From positions 1 to 64,000 of the forward strand of contig NZ_WWCP01000024.1 of NCBI RefSeq assembly GCF_009857505.1: a stretch of 64,000 nucleotides of DNA, given 5' to 3'. A program made the translations under genes and the position numbers. Positions within the stretch are counted from its first letter, which is position 1; each line of letters starts with the position of its first letter. Below are positions 8,156 through 16,587 of this stretch, in pieces. The notes under the pieces were generated by a model that searched no databases, had not been told where the DNA came from, and was given only the letters and a program-made list of their open reading frames with translations. This stretch comes from Duganella lactea (GTDB lineage Bacteria; Pseudomonadota; Gammaproteobacteria; Burkholderiales; Burkholderiaceae_D).

Positions 8156-8602
8156 TTACTTCGCGCCGGTTTGCAGCCAGAAGGTGACCGGGCCATCGTT
8201 GGTCAGCGACACTTGCATGTCGGCGCCAAATTGGCCGGTCTCCACCCTGGCGTGCTTCAGGCGCGCCTGTTCAACAAAGTAATTAAACAAGCGCAGGCCA
8301 TCGGCGGGCGCCGCCGCCGGCGTGAACGACGGCCGGGTGCCGGACTTGGTGTCGGCCGCCAGCGTGAACTGCGGCACCAGCAGCAGGCCGCCGCCGGTGT
8401 CGGTCACGCTGCGGTTCATCTTGCCCGCGTCGTCGCCGAACACGCGATAGCCGAGCAGCTTGGTCAGCAGCGCATCCGCCTCCTTTTCCGTGTCGTTGCG
8501 CTCGGCGCAGACCAGCACCAGCAAGCCGGCGTCGATGGCGCCTATCGTCACGCCATCGACCACCACACTGGCGCCGCTCACGCGTTGTAGCAGGACTATC
8601 AT
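8156..8602 (-). CDS. dtd: D-aminoacyl-tRNA deacylase
   Basis: Dtd hydrolyses D-amino acids, notably D-Tyr, from mischarged tRNA. The 148-residue product has the N-terminal LLQRVSGASVVVDG, the conserved LLVPQFTLAAD block (the SQFTL motif of the family), and the cross-subunit GPVTFWLQ motif near the C terminus. The ATG at 8602 overlaps the tyrS stop (ATGA), giving direct coupling between the tyrosyl-tRNA synthetase and the enzyme that corrects its D-Tyr errors. Confidence 0.97.
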   Translation of the reverse strand: MIVLLQRVSGASVVVDGVTIGAIDAGLLVLVCAERNDTEKEADALLTKLLGYRVFGDDAGKMNRSVTDTGGGLLLVPQFTLAADTKSGTRPSFTPAAAPADGLRLFNYFVEQARLKHARVETGQFGADMQVSLTNDGPVTFWLQTGAK

Positions 8603-9852
8603 GCCGACAGCGTGATGCGCGCGAACTTACGCTTGCCGACTTGCAGCACGAAGGTGCCGGCCGGCAGTTGCAGGCCCTTGTCGCTGATGACGGCGCCGTC
8701 GACGCGCACGCCGCCCTGCTCCACCATGCGCATCGCTTCCGAGGTGGAGGCGCACAGGTTGGCCTGCTTCAGCAGTTGCGCCACACCCAGCGGCGCGCCG
8801 CCCAGCGACACTTCCGGGATATCGTCCGGAATGCCGCCTTTCGAGCGATTGACGAAATCGGCCAGCGCCTCTTCCGCCGCCTGCTGGGAGTGGAAGCGCG
8901 CGACGATTTCCTGGGCGATGGCGACCTTGGCGTCGCGCGGGTTGCGGCCACCGGCCACTTCGGCCTTCAGCGCCGCCACATCGGCGATCGAGCGGAACGA
9001 CAGCAGGTCGTAGTACTTCCACATCATCGCGTCCGAAACACTCATGATCTTGGCGAACATGGTGTTGCCCGGTTCGGTGATGCCGATGTAGTTGTTCTTC
9101 GACTTCGACATTTTTTCCACGCCGTCCAAACCTTCCAGCAGCGGCATGGTCAAAATACACTGAGGCTCCTGGCCGTAGTCCTTTTGCAGTTCGCGGCCCA
9201 CCAGCAGATTGAATTTCTGGTCGGTGCCGCCCAGTTCCAGATCGGACTTGAGCGCCACCGAGTCGTAACCCTGCATCAGCGGGTAAAGGAACTCATGCAC
9301 GGCGATCGGCGTGCCGTTTTTAAAGCGCTTGGTGAAGTCGTCGCGCTCCATCATGCGCGCCACGGTGTAGCGCGAGGCCAGCTGGATCATGCCGCGCGCG
9401 CCGAGCGGGTCGCACCATTCGGAGTTGTAGCGGATCTCGGTCCTGGCCGGGTCCAGCACCAGCGAGGCCTGCTTGAAATAGGTCATCGCGTTTTGTTCGA
9501 CCTGTTCCTTGGTCAGCGGTGGGCGGGTGGCGTTGCGGCCCGACGGGTCGCCGATCATCGACGTGAAGTCGCCGATCAGGAAGACCACCTGGTGTCCCAG
9601 GTCTTGCAGTTGGCGCATTTTGTTGAGCACCACGGTGTGCCCCAGGTGCAGGTCCGGCGCGGTCGGATCCAGGCCCAGCTTGATGCGCAGCGGTGTGCCG
9701 CTTTGCTCGGAGCGCGCCAGTTTCTGGGCGAACTCGCTTTCAATGAGCAACTCGTCGACACCGCGTTTGGTGATGGCGAGTGCCTCTTGTACGTTGTCAG
9801 ATAACGGCAACGCTTTAGGGGGAGCCGGCGGTATCGAAGAAGAGATAGTCAT
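8599..9852 (-). CDS. tyrS: Tyrosyl-tRNA synthetase
   Basis: A class I aminoacyl-tRNA synthetase charging tRNA-Tyr. The 417-residue product carries the HIGH-type motif HLGHTV, the Rossmann-fold VVFLIGDFTSMIGDPSG block, the KMSKS motif (EKMSKSKNNYIG), and a C-terminal S4-like domain (VRVDGAVISDKGLQLP). It has the shorter insert and HLGH signature of the TyrZ-like bacterial group found in Burkholderiales. It is first in the tyrS-dtd-PEBP-phosphatase group and is divergent from the M23 peptidase gene; the 157-bp gap holds the promoters for both. Confidence 0.98.
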   Translation of the reverse strand: MTISSSIPPAPPKALPLSDNVQEALAITKRGVDELLIESEFAQKLARSEQSGTPLRIKLGLDPTAPDLHLGHTVVLNKMRQLQDLGHQVVFLIGDFTSMIGDPSGRNATRPPLTKEQVEQNAMTYFKQASLVLDPARTEIRYNSEWCDPLGARGMIQLASRYTVARMMERDDFTKRFKNGTPIAVHEFLYPLMQGYDSVALKSDLELGGTDQKFNLLVGRELQKDYGQEPQCILTMPLLEGLDGVEKMSKSKNNYIGITEPGNTMFAKIMSVSDAMMWKYYDLLSFRSIADVAALKAEVAGGRNPRDAKVAIAQEIVARFHSQQAAEEALADFVNRSKGGIPDDIPEVSLGGAPLGVAQLLKQANLCASTSEAMRMVEQGGVRVDGAVISDKGLQLPAGTFVLQVGKRKFARITLSA

Positions 9853-9899
9853 GATTTTTAAACGTTTTTTTCAGAAAAAGGTGGCCAGGCGCAGGAGTT

Positions 9900-9908
9900 T
9901 GTTATAAT
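9900..9908 (+). promoter_or_regulatory. Extended -10 promoter upstream of the M23 peptidase gene
   Basis: The sequence TGTTATAAT combines a perfect TATAAT hexamer at 9903-9908 with the TG of an extended -10 element. No recognisable -35 lies 17 bases upstream, which is tolerated when an extended -10 is present. It would start transcription about 95 bases before the ATG at 10010. Direction and position fit the plus-strand gene. Confidence 0.55.
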
Positions 9909-10009
9909 CCCCGATCGATCAATCTTGCCGCATGAAAACGAACAAAATAGATAATTACAAGAAATAAAACGTTCCTGAATAGTTCAAGCGGCAAATTTTA
10001 ACTGATTGC

Positions 10010-11398
10010 ATGAACCAAATACATAAATTCACAAGCTCACGCTTGTTCAGTCTGCTAGGGTCCACGCGCAAGGCGCGCATCGTCAGCGCCTCTGCTCTGT
10101 TTCTCGCAGTATGTGCTTTTGGTGCTGCCGGTGTAGCGCCACTAGCGCCTGACGCGGCCGACCTGCCAGTGAAAACCGTGCAGGAATCTGTTGCCACGCC
10201 TGATCTGAGCGCGCAAATCACCGCGCTCGACCAGCAATCCGCCAAAGCCCAGTTCGTTCACGAAGAGAAGATCCGCAACGGCGACACGCTGGCCACGCTG
10301 CTGCAACGGCTGGGTGTGGATGACGACGCCGCCGAAACCTTCATCAAGAAGGACAAGATCGCCAGGGGCGTGATGCAGCTGAAGTCGGGCAAGCGCGTGC
10401 AGGCCCAGACCGACGACGAGGGCAACCTGCAGTGGCTGCGCGCCACCGTGGTTGATGGCAAGGACGATCCGGTCACCAACATCAAGATTACCCGCAAGGG
10501 CGACGGCTTTGTCGCCAGCGCCGAGCCAGCCAAGCTGGAACGCCGCATCGAAATGCACGCGCGCACCATCAAGTCGACGCTGTACGCGGCCACCGACTCC
10601 AGCGAGGACGGCGCCAAGCTGCCCGACACCATCGTCAAGCAGATCATTGAAATGTTCTCCACCAACGTCGACTTTCGCGGCGACCTGAAACGCGGCGACA
10701 GCTTCAACGTGGTCTATGAAACCTTCTGGCAGGATGGCGAGTTTGTGCGCGCCGGCCGCGTGCTGGCGGGCGAACTGACCAACAAGGGCACGACCTATCA
10801 ATCGGTGTGGTTTGAAGATCCGCAAAGCAAGCAAGGCGGCGGCTACTATAGCTTCGACGGCAAATCGCTGAAGAAAGCCTTCCTGAAATCGCCGGTGGAA
10901 TTCTCGCGGATCTCGTCCGGCTTCTCGATGCGCGTACATCCGATTTCCGGCCAGTGGAAACAGCACAAGGGCATCGACTTCCCGGCGCCGACCGGCACGC
11001 CGATCCGCGCCGCCGGCGATGGCGTGGTCGAATTCGCCGGCACCCAGAACGGCTACGGCAATTTCGTCCTGATCAAGCACTGGAGCAACTACACCACGGC
11101 TTATGCGCACATGAGCCGCTTCGGCAGCGGCATCAAAAAAGGCAGCAAGGTGTCGCAGGGCGACATCATCGGCTACGTCGGCACCACCGGCTGGTCGACC
11201 GGCGCGCACTTGCACTACGAGTTCCGCGTCGGCGGCGAAGCCAAGGACCCGGCCAAGCTGAACGTGCAGGCCCAGGCGCCGCTGACGGCCGCCGAAATGA
11301 GCCGTTTCAAAGTCTACGCCAACGACATGACGCACCGCTTCGCGTTGCTGCGACCGGCCGGCGGTGGCGGCGCCAATACCCGCGTGGCACAGAAGTAA
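10010..11398 (+). CDS. M23 family peptidoglycan endopeptidase (MepM-like)
   Basis: A cell-wall hydrolase of 462 residues. A hydrophobic segment at about residues 25-48 anchors or exports it. Residues about 80-250 form an OapA/LysM-like N-terminal region (NGDTLATLLQRLGVDDDA). The C-terminal LytM/M23 domain has the zinc ligands His319 and Asp323 (QHKGIDF) and His402 with His400 in HLH (GAHLHYEFRV). All metal residues are present, so it should be an active DD-endopeptidase cutting peptide cross-links. It is divergent from tyrS and followed by a hairpin terminator. Proximity to anmK, a muropeptide-recycling gene, is a common Burkholderiales arrangement. Confidence 0.93.
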   Translation: MNQIHKFTSSRLFSLLGSTRKARIVSASALFLAVCAFGAAGVAPLAPDAADLPVKTVQESVATPDLSAQITALDQQSAKAQFVHEEKIRNGDTLATLLQRLGVDDDAAETFIKKDKIARGVMQLKSGKRVQAQTDDEGNLQWLRATVVDGKDDPVTNIKITRKGDGFVASAEPAKLERRIEMHARTIKSTLYAATDSSEDGAKLPDTIVKQIIEMFSTNVDFRGDLKRGDSFNVVYETFWQDGEFVRAGRVLAGELTNKGTTYQSVWFEDPQSKQGGGYYSFDGKSLKKAFLKSPVEFSRISSGFSMRVHPISGQWKQHKGIDFPAPTGTPIRAAGDGVVEFAGTQNGYGNFVLIKHWSNYTTAYAHMSRFGSGIKKGSKVSQGDIIGYVGTTGWSTGAHLHYEFRVGGEAKDPAKLNVQAQAPLTAAEMSRFKVYANDMTHRFALLRPAGGGGANTRVAQK

Positions 11399-11419
11399 GC
11401 CCCGCAGTAAATCCTAAAC

Positions 11420-11445
11420 CAGGCCGCCTTGCCGGCCTGTTTTTT
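11420..11445 (+). terminator. Intrinsic terminator after the M23 peptidase gene
   Basis: A seven-base GC-rich stem (caggccg / cggcctg) with a six-base loop is followed directly by six T residues. It lies 21 bases after the stop codon and before the next gene's ribosome-binding site. Confidence 0.85.
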
Positions 11446-11509
11446 ATGATGATGCGCCTGCCTGGCAACCTCTTCCGTTTAGCAACACACATAAGCTGAA
11501 AGAAGGTCG

Positions 11510-12277
11510 ATGGTCACACGACGATTGGTGCTACAGACAGCGGCCCTTCCCTTGGCGGCGCCGCCGGCCTTGACGCTGAAATTCGTTTTCTCGCGCCCTT
11601 ACGACAATCCCCGCACACAATGGCTGATCCGCCTGTACCGCGAGGTGTGCGCGATGAGCGGCTTCGGCTTTGAATACATCGACGTGCCGCCCAAGCGCGC
11701 CACCGCGATGGTGCTGAGCGGCCAGGCCGATGGCGAACTCGGCCGCACCTTCGCCTACCAGGACTTTTTCCCGCCGCTGGTGCGCCTGAGCGAGCCGAAC
11801 AACGTGGTCAATTTCTGCGTCTACGGCGCTGGTCCGCAAGCGCGTTTTGCCGGACTGGGCACGCTGCGGCAACTCAAGCTGCGCTGTGAATCGCGGCGCG
11901 GCATCCACGAGCTGGAAGCCGTGCTCGAAACCCATGTGGACGCCGACAACTGGTCGTTGGTCGACGACCTCGGCCAGGGCTTGCGCAAACTGCAAATGCA
12001 CCGCACCGATCTGTATTTCGACGTGCAGGAGGCGGTCGAGGACCACCTCACCTTCCGCCATTGCAATGGCCTGCCCGAGACGCCGGCCATCCGCCAGCTG
12101 GGGACGGTGGCTTCCACCACCGGCCATTGCTACCTGAACCGCGCTCACGCCACGCACGCGCCCAAGCTGGCGGCGGCGCTGACCAAGCTCAAACAGGACG
12201 GCACGTCGGCGCGCCTTCTGCAACAATGCCTGCGGGAGTATCAACAACGCTGCCTGCACGCCGCCTCTCGACTATAA
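11510..12277 (+). CDS. Periplasmic solute-binding-type protein (SBP_bac_3-like)
   Basis: A 255-residue protein with an N-terminal TRRLVLQTAALPLAAPPA segment that resembles a twin-arginine or Sec signal, so it is probably exported. The rest resembles a small type 2 periplasmic-binding protein: FVFSRPYDNPRTQWLIRLYREV (strand plus first helix), a FEYIDVPPKRATAMVLSGQADGELGR-type region in which substrate-specifying residues recur, and a tail predicted to pack back on domain 1. Similar stand-alone proteins in betaproteobacteria have no transporter beside them and may act as receptors. No permease or ATPase is near. The AAGAAGG upstream of ATG 11510 supports the start. Ligand unknown. Confidence 0.7.
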   Translation: MVTRRLVLQTAALPLAAPPALTLKFVFSRPYDNPRTQWLIRLYREVCAMSGFGFEYIDVPPKRATAMVLSGQADGELGRTFAYQDFFPPLVRLSEPNNVVNFCVYGAGPQARFAGLGTLRQLKLRCESRRGIHELEAVLETHVDADNWSLVDDLGQGLRKLQMHRTDLYFDVQEAVEDHLTFRHCNGLPETPAIRQLGTVASTTGHCYLNRAHATHAPKLAAALTKLKQDGTSARLLQQCLREYQQRCLHAASRL

Positions 12278-12303
12278 TTTTTAAAATTCACGCGAGGGAC
12301 GCT

Positions 12304-13401
12304 ATGGCTTTGTATATCGGTTTAATGTCGGGCACCAGTCTGGACGGCGTGGACGGCGCGCTGGCGCACTGCGATGGCGGGGCCGTCACCACCATCGCCG
12401 CCGCCTATGTCGCCTTCCCGCCGGCGCTGCGCGCCGAACTGATGGCGCTGCAAGCGAACGGCGACCATGAAATCGAATGCGAGGCACTGGCCGCCAATCA
12501 GCTGGCGCAACATTACGCGCAATGCGTGGCCGAGCTGCTGCGCGAATCGGGCCACACGGCGGCCGAGGTGCGCGCCGTGGCCGCGCACGGCCAGACCATC
12601 CGCCATCGTCCCGAGCTGGGCTTCACGCGCCAGACCAACAACCCGGCCCTGCTGGCCGAGCTGTGCGGCATCGATGTGATCGCGGACTTCCGCAGCCGCG
12701 ACGTGGCGGCCGGCGGCCAGGGGGCGCCGCTGGTGCCGGCCTTCCACCAGGCGCTGTTCGGCAAGGCCGGGCAGGCGCGCGTGGTGGCGAACATCGGCGG
12801 CATCGCCAACATCAGCGTGCTGGACGGTGATGGCGGCGTGACCGGCTTCGATACCGGCCCCGGCAACGTGCTGATGGACGGCTGGATACACCGCCATCGC
12901 CAGCAGGCCTACGATGCCGATGGCGCCTGGGCGGGCGGCGGCAAGGTCATACCGGCATTGCTGGTGGAGTTGCTGAAGGAGCCGTATCTGGCGCAGCCGG
13001 CGCCGAAGAGCACCGGACGCGACCTGTTCCACCTGGCGTGGCTGGACCAGCGCCTCGCCGTCCACGCGCCGGCGGCACCGCAAGACGTGCAGCGCACGCT
13101 GACCGAATACACGGCCGTCACGCTGGCCGATGCGATCAGGGCCTACGGCGGCGGCGCGGACGCGGTGTACGTCTGCGGCGGCGGCGCCTACAACGGCGTG
13201 CTGATGGACGCGCTGGGCGCCGCCCTCGGCGATCGGGTGCTGCTGGCCTCGACACAGGCGCTGGGCGTGGCGCCCAACCGCGTCGAGGCGCTGGCGTTCG
13301 CCTGGCTGGGCTACCGCTTCAGCGAGCGGCTGGCCGGCAACCTGCCGGCCGCCACCGGCGCGCGCGGCGAGCGCGTGCTGGGCGCGCTGTATCCTCGTTA
13401 G
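12304..13401 (+). CDS. anmK: Anhydro-N-acetylmuramic acid kinase
   Basis: AnmK hydrolyses and phosphorylates 1,6-anhydro-MurNAc to MurNAc-6-phosphate during peptidoglycan recycling. The 365-residue product starts at ATG 12304 with ALYIGLMSGTSLDGVDGAL, the ATP-binding GTSLDG signature, and continues with AAHGQTIRHRP, ANIGGIANISVL and GFDTGPGNVLMD, all typical of the family. The open frame extends 81 codons upstream, but that stretch overlaps the previous gene in another frame and is not plausible. A terminator hairpin follows and separates it from the convergent erpA. Confidence 0.97.
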   Translation: MALYIGLMSGTSLDGVDGALAHCDGGAVTTIAAAYVAFPPALRAELMALQANGDHEIECEALAANQLAQHYAQCVAELLRESGHTAAEVRAVAAHGQTIRHRPELGFTRQTNNPALLAELCGIDVIADFRSRDVAAGGQGAPLVPAFHQALFGKAGQARVVANIGGIANISVLDGDGGVTGFDTGPGNVLMDGWIHRHRQQAYDADGAWAGGGKVIPALLVELLKEPYLAQPAPKSTGRDLFHLAWLDQRLAVHAPAAPQDVQRTLTEYTAVTLADAIRAYGGGADAVYVCGGGAYNGVLMDALGAALGDRVLLASTQALGVAPNRVEALAFAWLGYRFSERLAGNLPAATGARGERVLGALYPR

Positions 13402-13417
13402 CATCGCCCGCACTATG

Positions 13418-13447
13418 AAAAACGGCGACCCGAAGGCCACCGTTTTT
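13418..13447. terminator. Bidirectional terminator between anmK and erpA
   Basis: The arms aaaaacgg and ccgttttt enclose a partly paired inner stem (gacc/ggcc region), with A-tract on one side and T-tract on the other, so it can end transcription from both convergent genes. It begins 16 bases after the anmK stop. Confidence 0.8.
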
Positions 13448-13461
13448 GGGGAAATCTACGC

Positions 13462-13812
13462 TTAGACCGAGAACGACGAACCGCAGCCGCAGGTCGAGGT
13501 GGCGGTCGGATTCTTGATCACGAACTGCGCGCCTTCCAGGTCGTCCTTGTAGTCGATCTCGGCGCCCACCAGATACTGGTAGCTCATCGAGTCGATCAAC
13601 AGCTGAACGCCGTTCTTGACCATGGTGGTGTCGTCTTCGTTGACGATTTCATCGAAGGTGAAGCCATACTGGAAGCCGGAGCAGCCGCCACCCTGCACGA
13701 AGACGCGCAGTTTCAGGTCAGGATTGCCTTCTTCTTCGATCAGTTGGGCCACTTTTTCAGCAGCGCTATCGGTGAAGATGATAGGCGCTGGCATTTCAGC
13801 AACAGCATTCAT
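13462..13812 (-). CDS. erpA: Iron-sulfur cluster insertion protein ErpA
   Basis: An A-type carrier that delivers Fe-S clusters to apo-enzymes. The 116-residue product has the three conserved cysteines: one in GGGCSGFQYGF and two in TSTCGCGSSF at the C terminus. The ATG at 13812 has a TAGGAG Shine-Dalgarno seven bases upstream. A short Met/Ala/Pro stretch precedes the core fold, as usual in betaproteobacterial ErpA. It lies downstream of a TATAAT promoter element and argC. Confidence 0.97.
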   Translation of the reverse strand: MNAVAEMPAPIIFTDSAAEKVAQLIEEEGNPDLKLRVFVQGGGCSGFQYGFTFDEIVNEDDTTMVKNGVQLLIDSMSYQYLVGAEIDYKDDLEGAQFVIKNPTATSTCGCGSSFSV

Positions 13813-13844
13813 TTCTTACTCCTACGAGAAACTAATCAGAGGCC

Positions 13845-13850
13845 ATTATA
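13845..13850 (-). promoter_or_regulatory. Candidate -10 element for erpA
   Basis: A perfect TATAAT on the minus strand lies 33 bases upstream of the erpA ATG. No clear -35 hexamer is found 16-18 bases further upstream, so an activator or a weak -35 would be needed. Confidence 0.4.
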
Positions 13851-13922
13851 GACCTTGGGCGGTTTTCCTGCTCCGTCCTGCTTCAAATTTGATGATAAAC
13901 CACACGAAATCAAGGCGCTAGA

Positions 13923-14960
13923 TCAAGGCAGCAGCGCAATTTGCGTCAGGCCGGTGGTTTCCTCCAAGCCAAACATCAGGTTCATGCACTGCACCGCCTG
14001 GCCGGACGCGCCCTTGACCAGGTTGTCCTGCACCACCAGCACGATGACGGTATTGCCATTGTCCGGACGATGCAGCGCCAGGCGCAGCATGTTCGAGCCA
14101 CGGGTCGAGCGGGTTTCCGGATGCGAACCGAAGGGCATCACATCGACGAAAGCGCTGTCTTGGTATTGCTCTTCGAACAAGGCTTGCAGTGCCTCGTTGC
14201 TGATGTCCTTGGTCAGGCGCGCGTACAGCGTCGAGTGCATGCCGCGGATCATCGGCACCAGGTGTGGCGTGAAGATCAGGCCGACCTTGTCGGCGGTGAA
14301 TTTCTGCAGCTGCGCCGAGGTTTCCGGGGTGTGGCGGTGGCCGGCCACGCCGTAGGCCTTGAAATTGTCCGACGACTCCGAGAACAGGGTGCCGATTTCC
14401 GCCTTGCGGCCAGCGCCTGACACGCCCGACTTGCAGTCGGCGATCAGCGAACCGGCATCAACCAGACCGTTTTTCAGCAGCGGGTAGTAGCCCAGCTGCA
14501 TGGTGGTCGGGTAGCAGCCCGGGTTGGCGACCAGCTTGGCCTGCTTGATGTCGTCGCGGTTCAGTTCGGCCAGACCGTAGGCGGCCTGCTCCAGCAGTTC
14601 CGGGCAGGTGTGCTCGATCTTGTACCATTTTTCGAAGACGGCCTTGTCCTTGATGCGGAAGTCGGCCGCCAGGTCGATGACCTTGACGCCGGCTTTCAGC
14701 AGCTCGGGCGCCTGCGCCATGGCGACGCCGTGCGGGGTGGCGAAGAACACCACGTCGCATTTGCTCAGGTCGGCGTTTTCCGGCGACGAGAACTTGATGT
14801 TTACGCGACCGCGCAGCGAAGGGAACATGTCCGCGACTGGCAAGCCGTCCTCTTTGCGCGAGGTGATTGCCGTCAGTTCCACATCCGGGTGGACCGCCAA
14901 CAAACGCAGCAGTTCTACGCCGGTGTATCCGGTGCCGCCGACGATGCCAACTTTGATCAT
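13923..14960 (-). CDS. argC: N-acetyl-gamma-glutamyl-phosphate reductase
   Basis: ArgC reduces N-acetyl-glutamyl-phosphate to the semialdehyde in arginine synthesis. The 345-residue product has the N-terminal NAD(P)-binding GIVGGTGYTGVELLRLL, the active-site cysteine in NPGCYPTTMQLG, and the C-terminal HRHTPE block with an active-site histidine. It is of the long (type 1) class. It lies downstream of rpsI in the same direction but separated by a terminator, so it probably has its own promoter in the gap 14961-15037. Confidence 0.97.
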   Translation of the reverse strand: MIKVGIVGGTGYTGVELLRLLAVHPDVELTAITSRKEDGLPVADMFPSLRGRVNIKFSSPENADLSKCDVVFFATPHGVAMAQAPELLKAGVKVIDLAADFRIKDKAVFEKWYKIEHTCPELLEQAAYGLAELNRDDIKQAKLVANPGCYPTTMQLGYYPLLKNGLVDAGSLIADCKSGVSGAGRKAEIGTLFSESSDNFKAYGVAGHRHTPETSAQLQKFTADKVGLIFTPHLVPMIRGMHSTLYARLTKDISNEALQALFEEQYQDSAFVDVMPFGSHPETRSTRGSNMLRLALHRPDNGNTVIVLVVQDNLVKGASGQAVQCMNLMFGLEETTGLTQIALLP

Positions 14961-15037
14961 TGTTCTTCCTTGAATTGAGAGTGAGGTGCCATTTTATCAG
15001 GCAACGACTACCGGCGCATGACCGTAGCCAGATGGAA

Positions 15038-15071
15038 AAAAAGCCGCCCGACACAAGGCCGGCGGCTTTTT
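15038..15071 (-). terminator. Intrinsic terminator after rpsI
   Basis: On the minus strand a gccgcc/ggcggc stem, extended by flanking A-T pairs, is followed by a run of T. It lies about 40 bases after the rpsI stop and before argC. The flanking A and T tracts make it potentially active in both directions. Confidence 0.85.
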
Positions 15072-15109
15072 CTGTGACACGCCGCAAGCGGCGCGCCAGA
15101 GCGTAAAAA

Positions 15110-15502
15110 TTAACGCTTCGAGAATTGTTTTGCGCGACGTGCTTTGCGCAGACCAACTTTTTTACGTTCAACTTCACGTGCATCGCGGGTGACGAAGCCA
15201 GCGCGTGCCAGATCACCTTTCAGGCCCGAATCGTAGTCGATCAGCGCACGGGTGATGCCGTGACGAACCGCACCTGCCTGGCCGGACTCGCCGCCGCCGT
15301 GAACGTTGACTTTGATGTCGAAACGTTCTACGTTGCCGGTCAGTTCCAGAGGCTGGCGAATCACCATCAGGCCGGTTTCGCGCGAGAAGTACTCAGCGGC
15401 TGGCTTGCCGTTAACGATGATTTGGCCAGTGCCAACTTTGATGAACACACGAGCTACTGCACTCTTGCGACGGCCGGTGCCGTAATTGTAGTTACCGATC
15501 AT
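15110..15502 (-). CDS. rpsI: 30S ribosomal protein S9 (uS9)
   Basis: A small-subunit head protein whose C-terminal tail reaches the P-site tRNA. The 130-residue product shows GNYNYGTGRRKSAVARVF at the N terminus and the basic tail GLRKARRAKQFSKR at the C terminus, where the terminal K-R is the conserved tRNA-contacting end. It follows rplM by 9 bp in the universal rplM-rpsI operon. A terminator follows. Confidence 0.99.
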   Translation of the reverse strand: MIGNYNYGTGRRKSAVARVFIKVGTGQIIVNGKPAAEYFSRETGLMVIRQPLELTGNVERFDIKVNVHGGGESGQAGAVRHGITRALIDYDSGLKGDLARAGFVTRDAREVERKKVGLRKARRAKQFSKR

Positions 15503-15511
15503 GTCAGTTCC

Positions 15512-15940
15512 TTAGATTTCGAGTGCTTTAGGTTGCTGAGCAGCGTGCGGGTGCGAACCTTCGGCGTACACTTTCAGCTTCTTGATCATTGCGTAGCCCA
15601 GTGGGCCTTTTGGCAGCATGCCCTTGACGGCTTTTTCCAGAGCGCGACCTGGGAAACGCTGTTGCATTTTCAGGAAGTTGGTCTCGTAGATGCCACCTGG
15701 GTAGCCCGAGTGACGATAGTAGGTCTTCTCGGTTGCTTTGGTGCCGGTCACGCGCAGTTTGCCTGCGTTGATGATGACGATGAAATCGCCGGTATCGACG
15801 TGAGGAGTGAACTCAGGCTTGTGTTTGCCGCGCAGTCGGAGTGCCACTTCGCTGGCAACACGTCCGAGGACTTTGTCCGTCGCGTCAATCACGAACCAGT
15901 CGCGCTGGACTTCATGTCCTTTAGCGGAAAAAGTTTTCAT
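15512..15940 (-). CDS. rplM: 50S ribosomal protein L13 (uL13)
   Basis: An early-assembling large-subunit protein. The 142-residue product begins MKTFSAKGHEVQRDWFVIDA and has the family blocks LGRVASEVALRLRGKHKP, YRHSGYPGGI, and KGMLPKGPLGYAMIKKLKVY. It heads the rplM-rpsI operon, driven by the promoter at 16047-16076, leaving a leader of roughly 100 bases. Confidence 0.99.
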   Translation of the reverse strand: MKTFSAKGHEVQRDWFVIDATDKVLGRVASEVALRLRGKHKPEFTPHVDTGDFIVIINAGKLRVTGTKATEKTYYRHSGYPGGIYETNFLKMQQRFPGRALEKAVKGMLPKGPLGYAMIKKLKVYAEGSHPHAAQQPKALEI

Positions 15941-16046
15941 GTGATGACTTTCTGTAGATAGATGTACCGCTCATATGGTGGTTCCGCTAAAACTACAGCG
16001 GACTCGGCCTTTTTATTTACTTTCCTGAGCGAATGGAAAGCCGACA

Positions 16047-16076
16047 ATCATAACCGCTTGAAGATGTCCGCGTCAA
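16047..16076 (-). promoter_or_regulatory. Sigma-70 promoter of rplM-rpsI
   Basis: On the minus strand TTGACG (16076-16071) and TATGAT (16052-16047) are separated by 18 bases, each hexamer differing from consensus at one position. It would begin transcription about 100 bases upstream of rplM, leaving room for a regulatory leader. Confidence 0.75.
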
Positions 16077-16161
16077 GCCCCATCTGGTCCGCAGGCCGCG
16101 AAAACACAGGGGTTACGCCGTCCATTACAATATGGACAAAGTTTTTAACACGGAGAATGTG

Positions 16162-16587
16162 ATGGAATGCAAAGTTAGCTGGAATGGCCCGTCGGGCATG
16201 AGTTTCCTGGCCCAGACCGGCTCCGGCCATCTGGTGAACATGGATGGCGCGCCGGAGGGCGGCGGCCACAACCTGGCGCCGCGGCCGATGGAAATGGTAC
16301 TGCTGGGCACCGGTGGCTGCACCGCCTACGACGTCGTGCTGATCCTGAAGAAAGGCCGCGCCGACATTCGCGGCTGCGAATGCGTGCTGAAAGCCGAGCG
16401 CGCCGACACCGAACCGAAAGTCTTCACCAAGATCAACTTCCACTTCGTGGTGACCGGCAAGGGCCTGAAGCCTGAACAAGTCGAGCGCGCCATCACGCTG
16501 TCGCACGACAAATACTGCTCCGCATCGATCATGCTGGGCAAAACCGCCGCCATTACTCACTCGTTCGAGATCATCGAAGTGGCCTGA
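16162..16587 (+). CDS. OsmC/Ohr family protein
   Basis: A 141-residue protein of the OsmC family, many members of which reduce organic hydroperoxides using two cysteines. Here the first cysteine is in the LGTGGCTAYDVV block and the second in HDKYCSASIMLG, matching the paired-cysteine arrangement. It resembles the YhfA-like branch (NLAPRPMEMVLLGTGGC) rather than Ohr or OsmC proper, so peroxidase activity is not certain. The ATG at 16162 has GGAG six bases upstream and is preferred to the ATG ten codons earlier. Its 3' end overlaps the convergent cysS by 31 bases. Confidence 0.9.
   Translation: MECKVSWNGPSGMSFLAQTGSGHLVNMDGAPEGGGHNLAPRPMEMVLLGTGGCTAYDVVLILKKGRADIRGCECVLKAERADTEPKVFTKINFHFVVTGKGLKPEQVERAITLSHDKYCSASIMLGKTAAITHSFEIIEVA

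Noticed and set aside
12061..12303. N-terminal extension of anmK
   Set aside because: The added 81 codons overlap the previous gene in another frame and lack family similarity; ATG 12304 gives the standard N terminus.
16021..16161. Unusual element between rplM and the osmC-like gene
   Set aside because: The gap is explained by the rplM promoter and the leader of the osmC-like gene; no other structure is evident.
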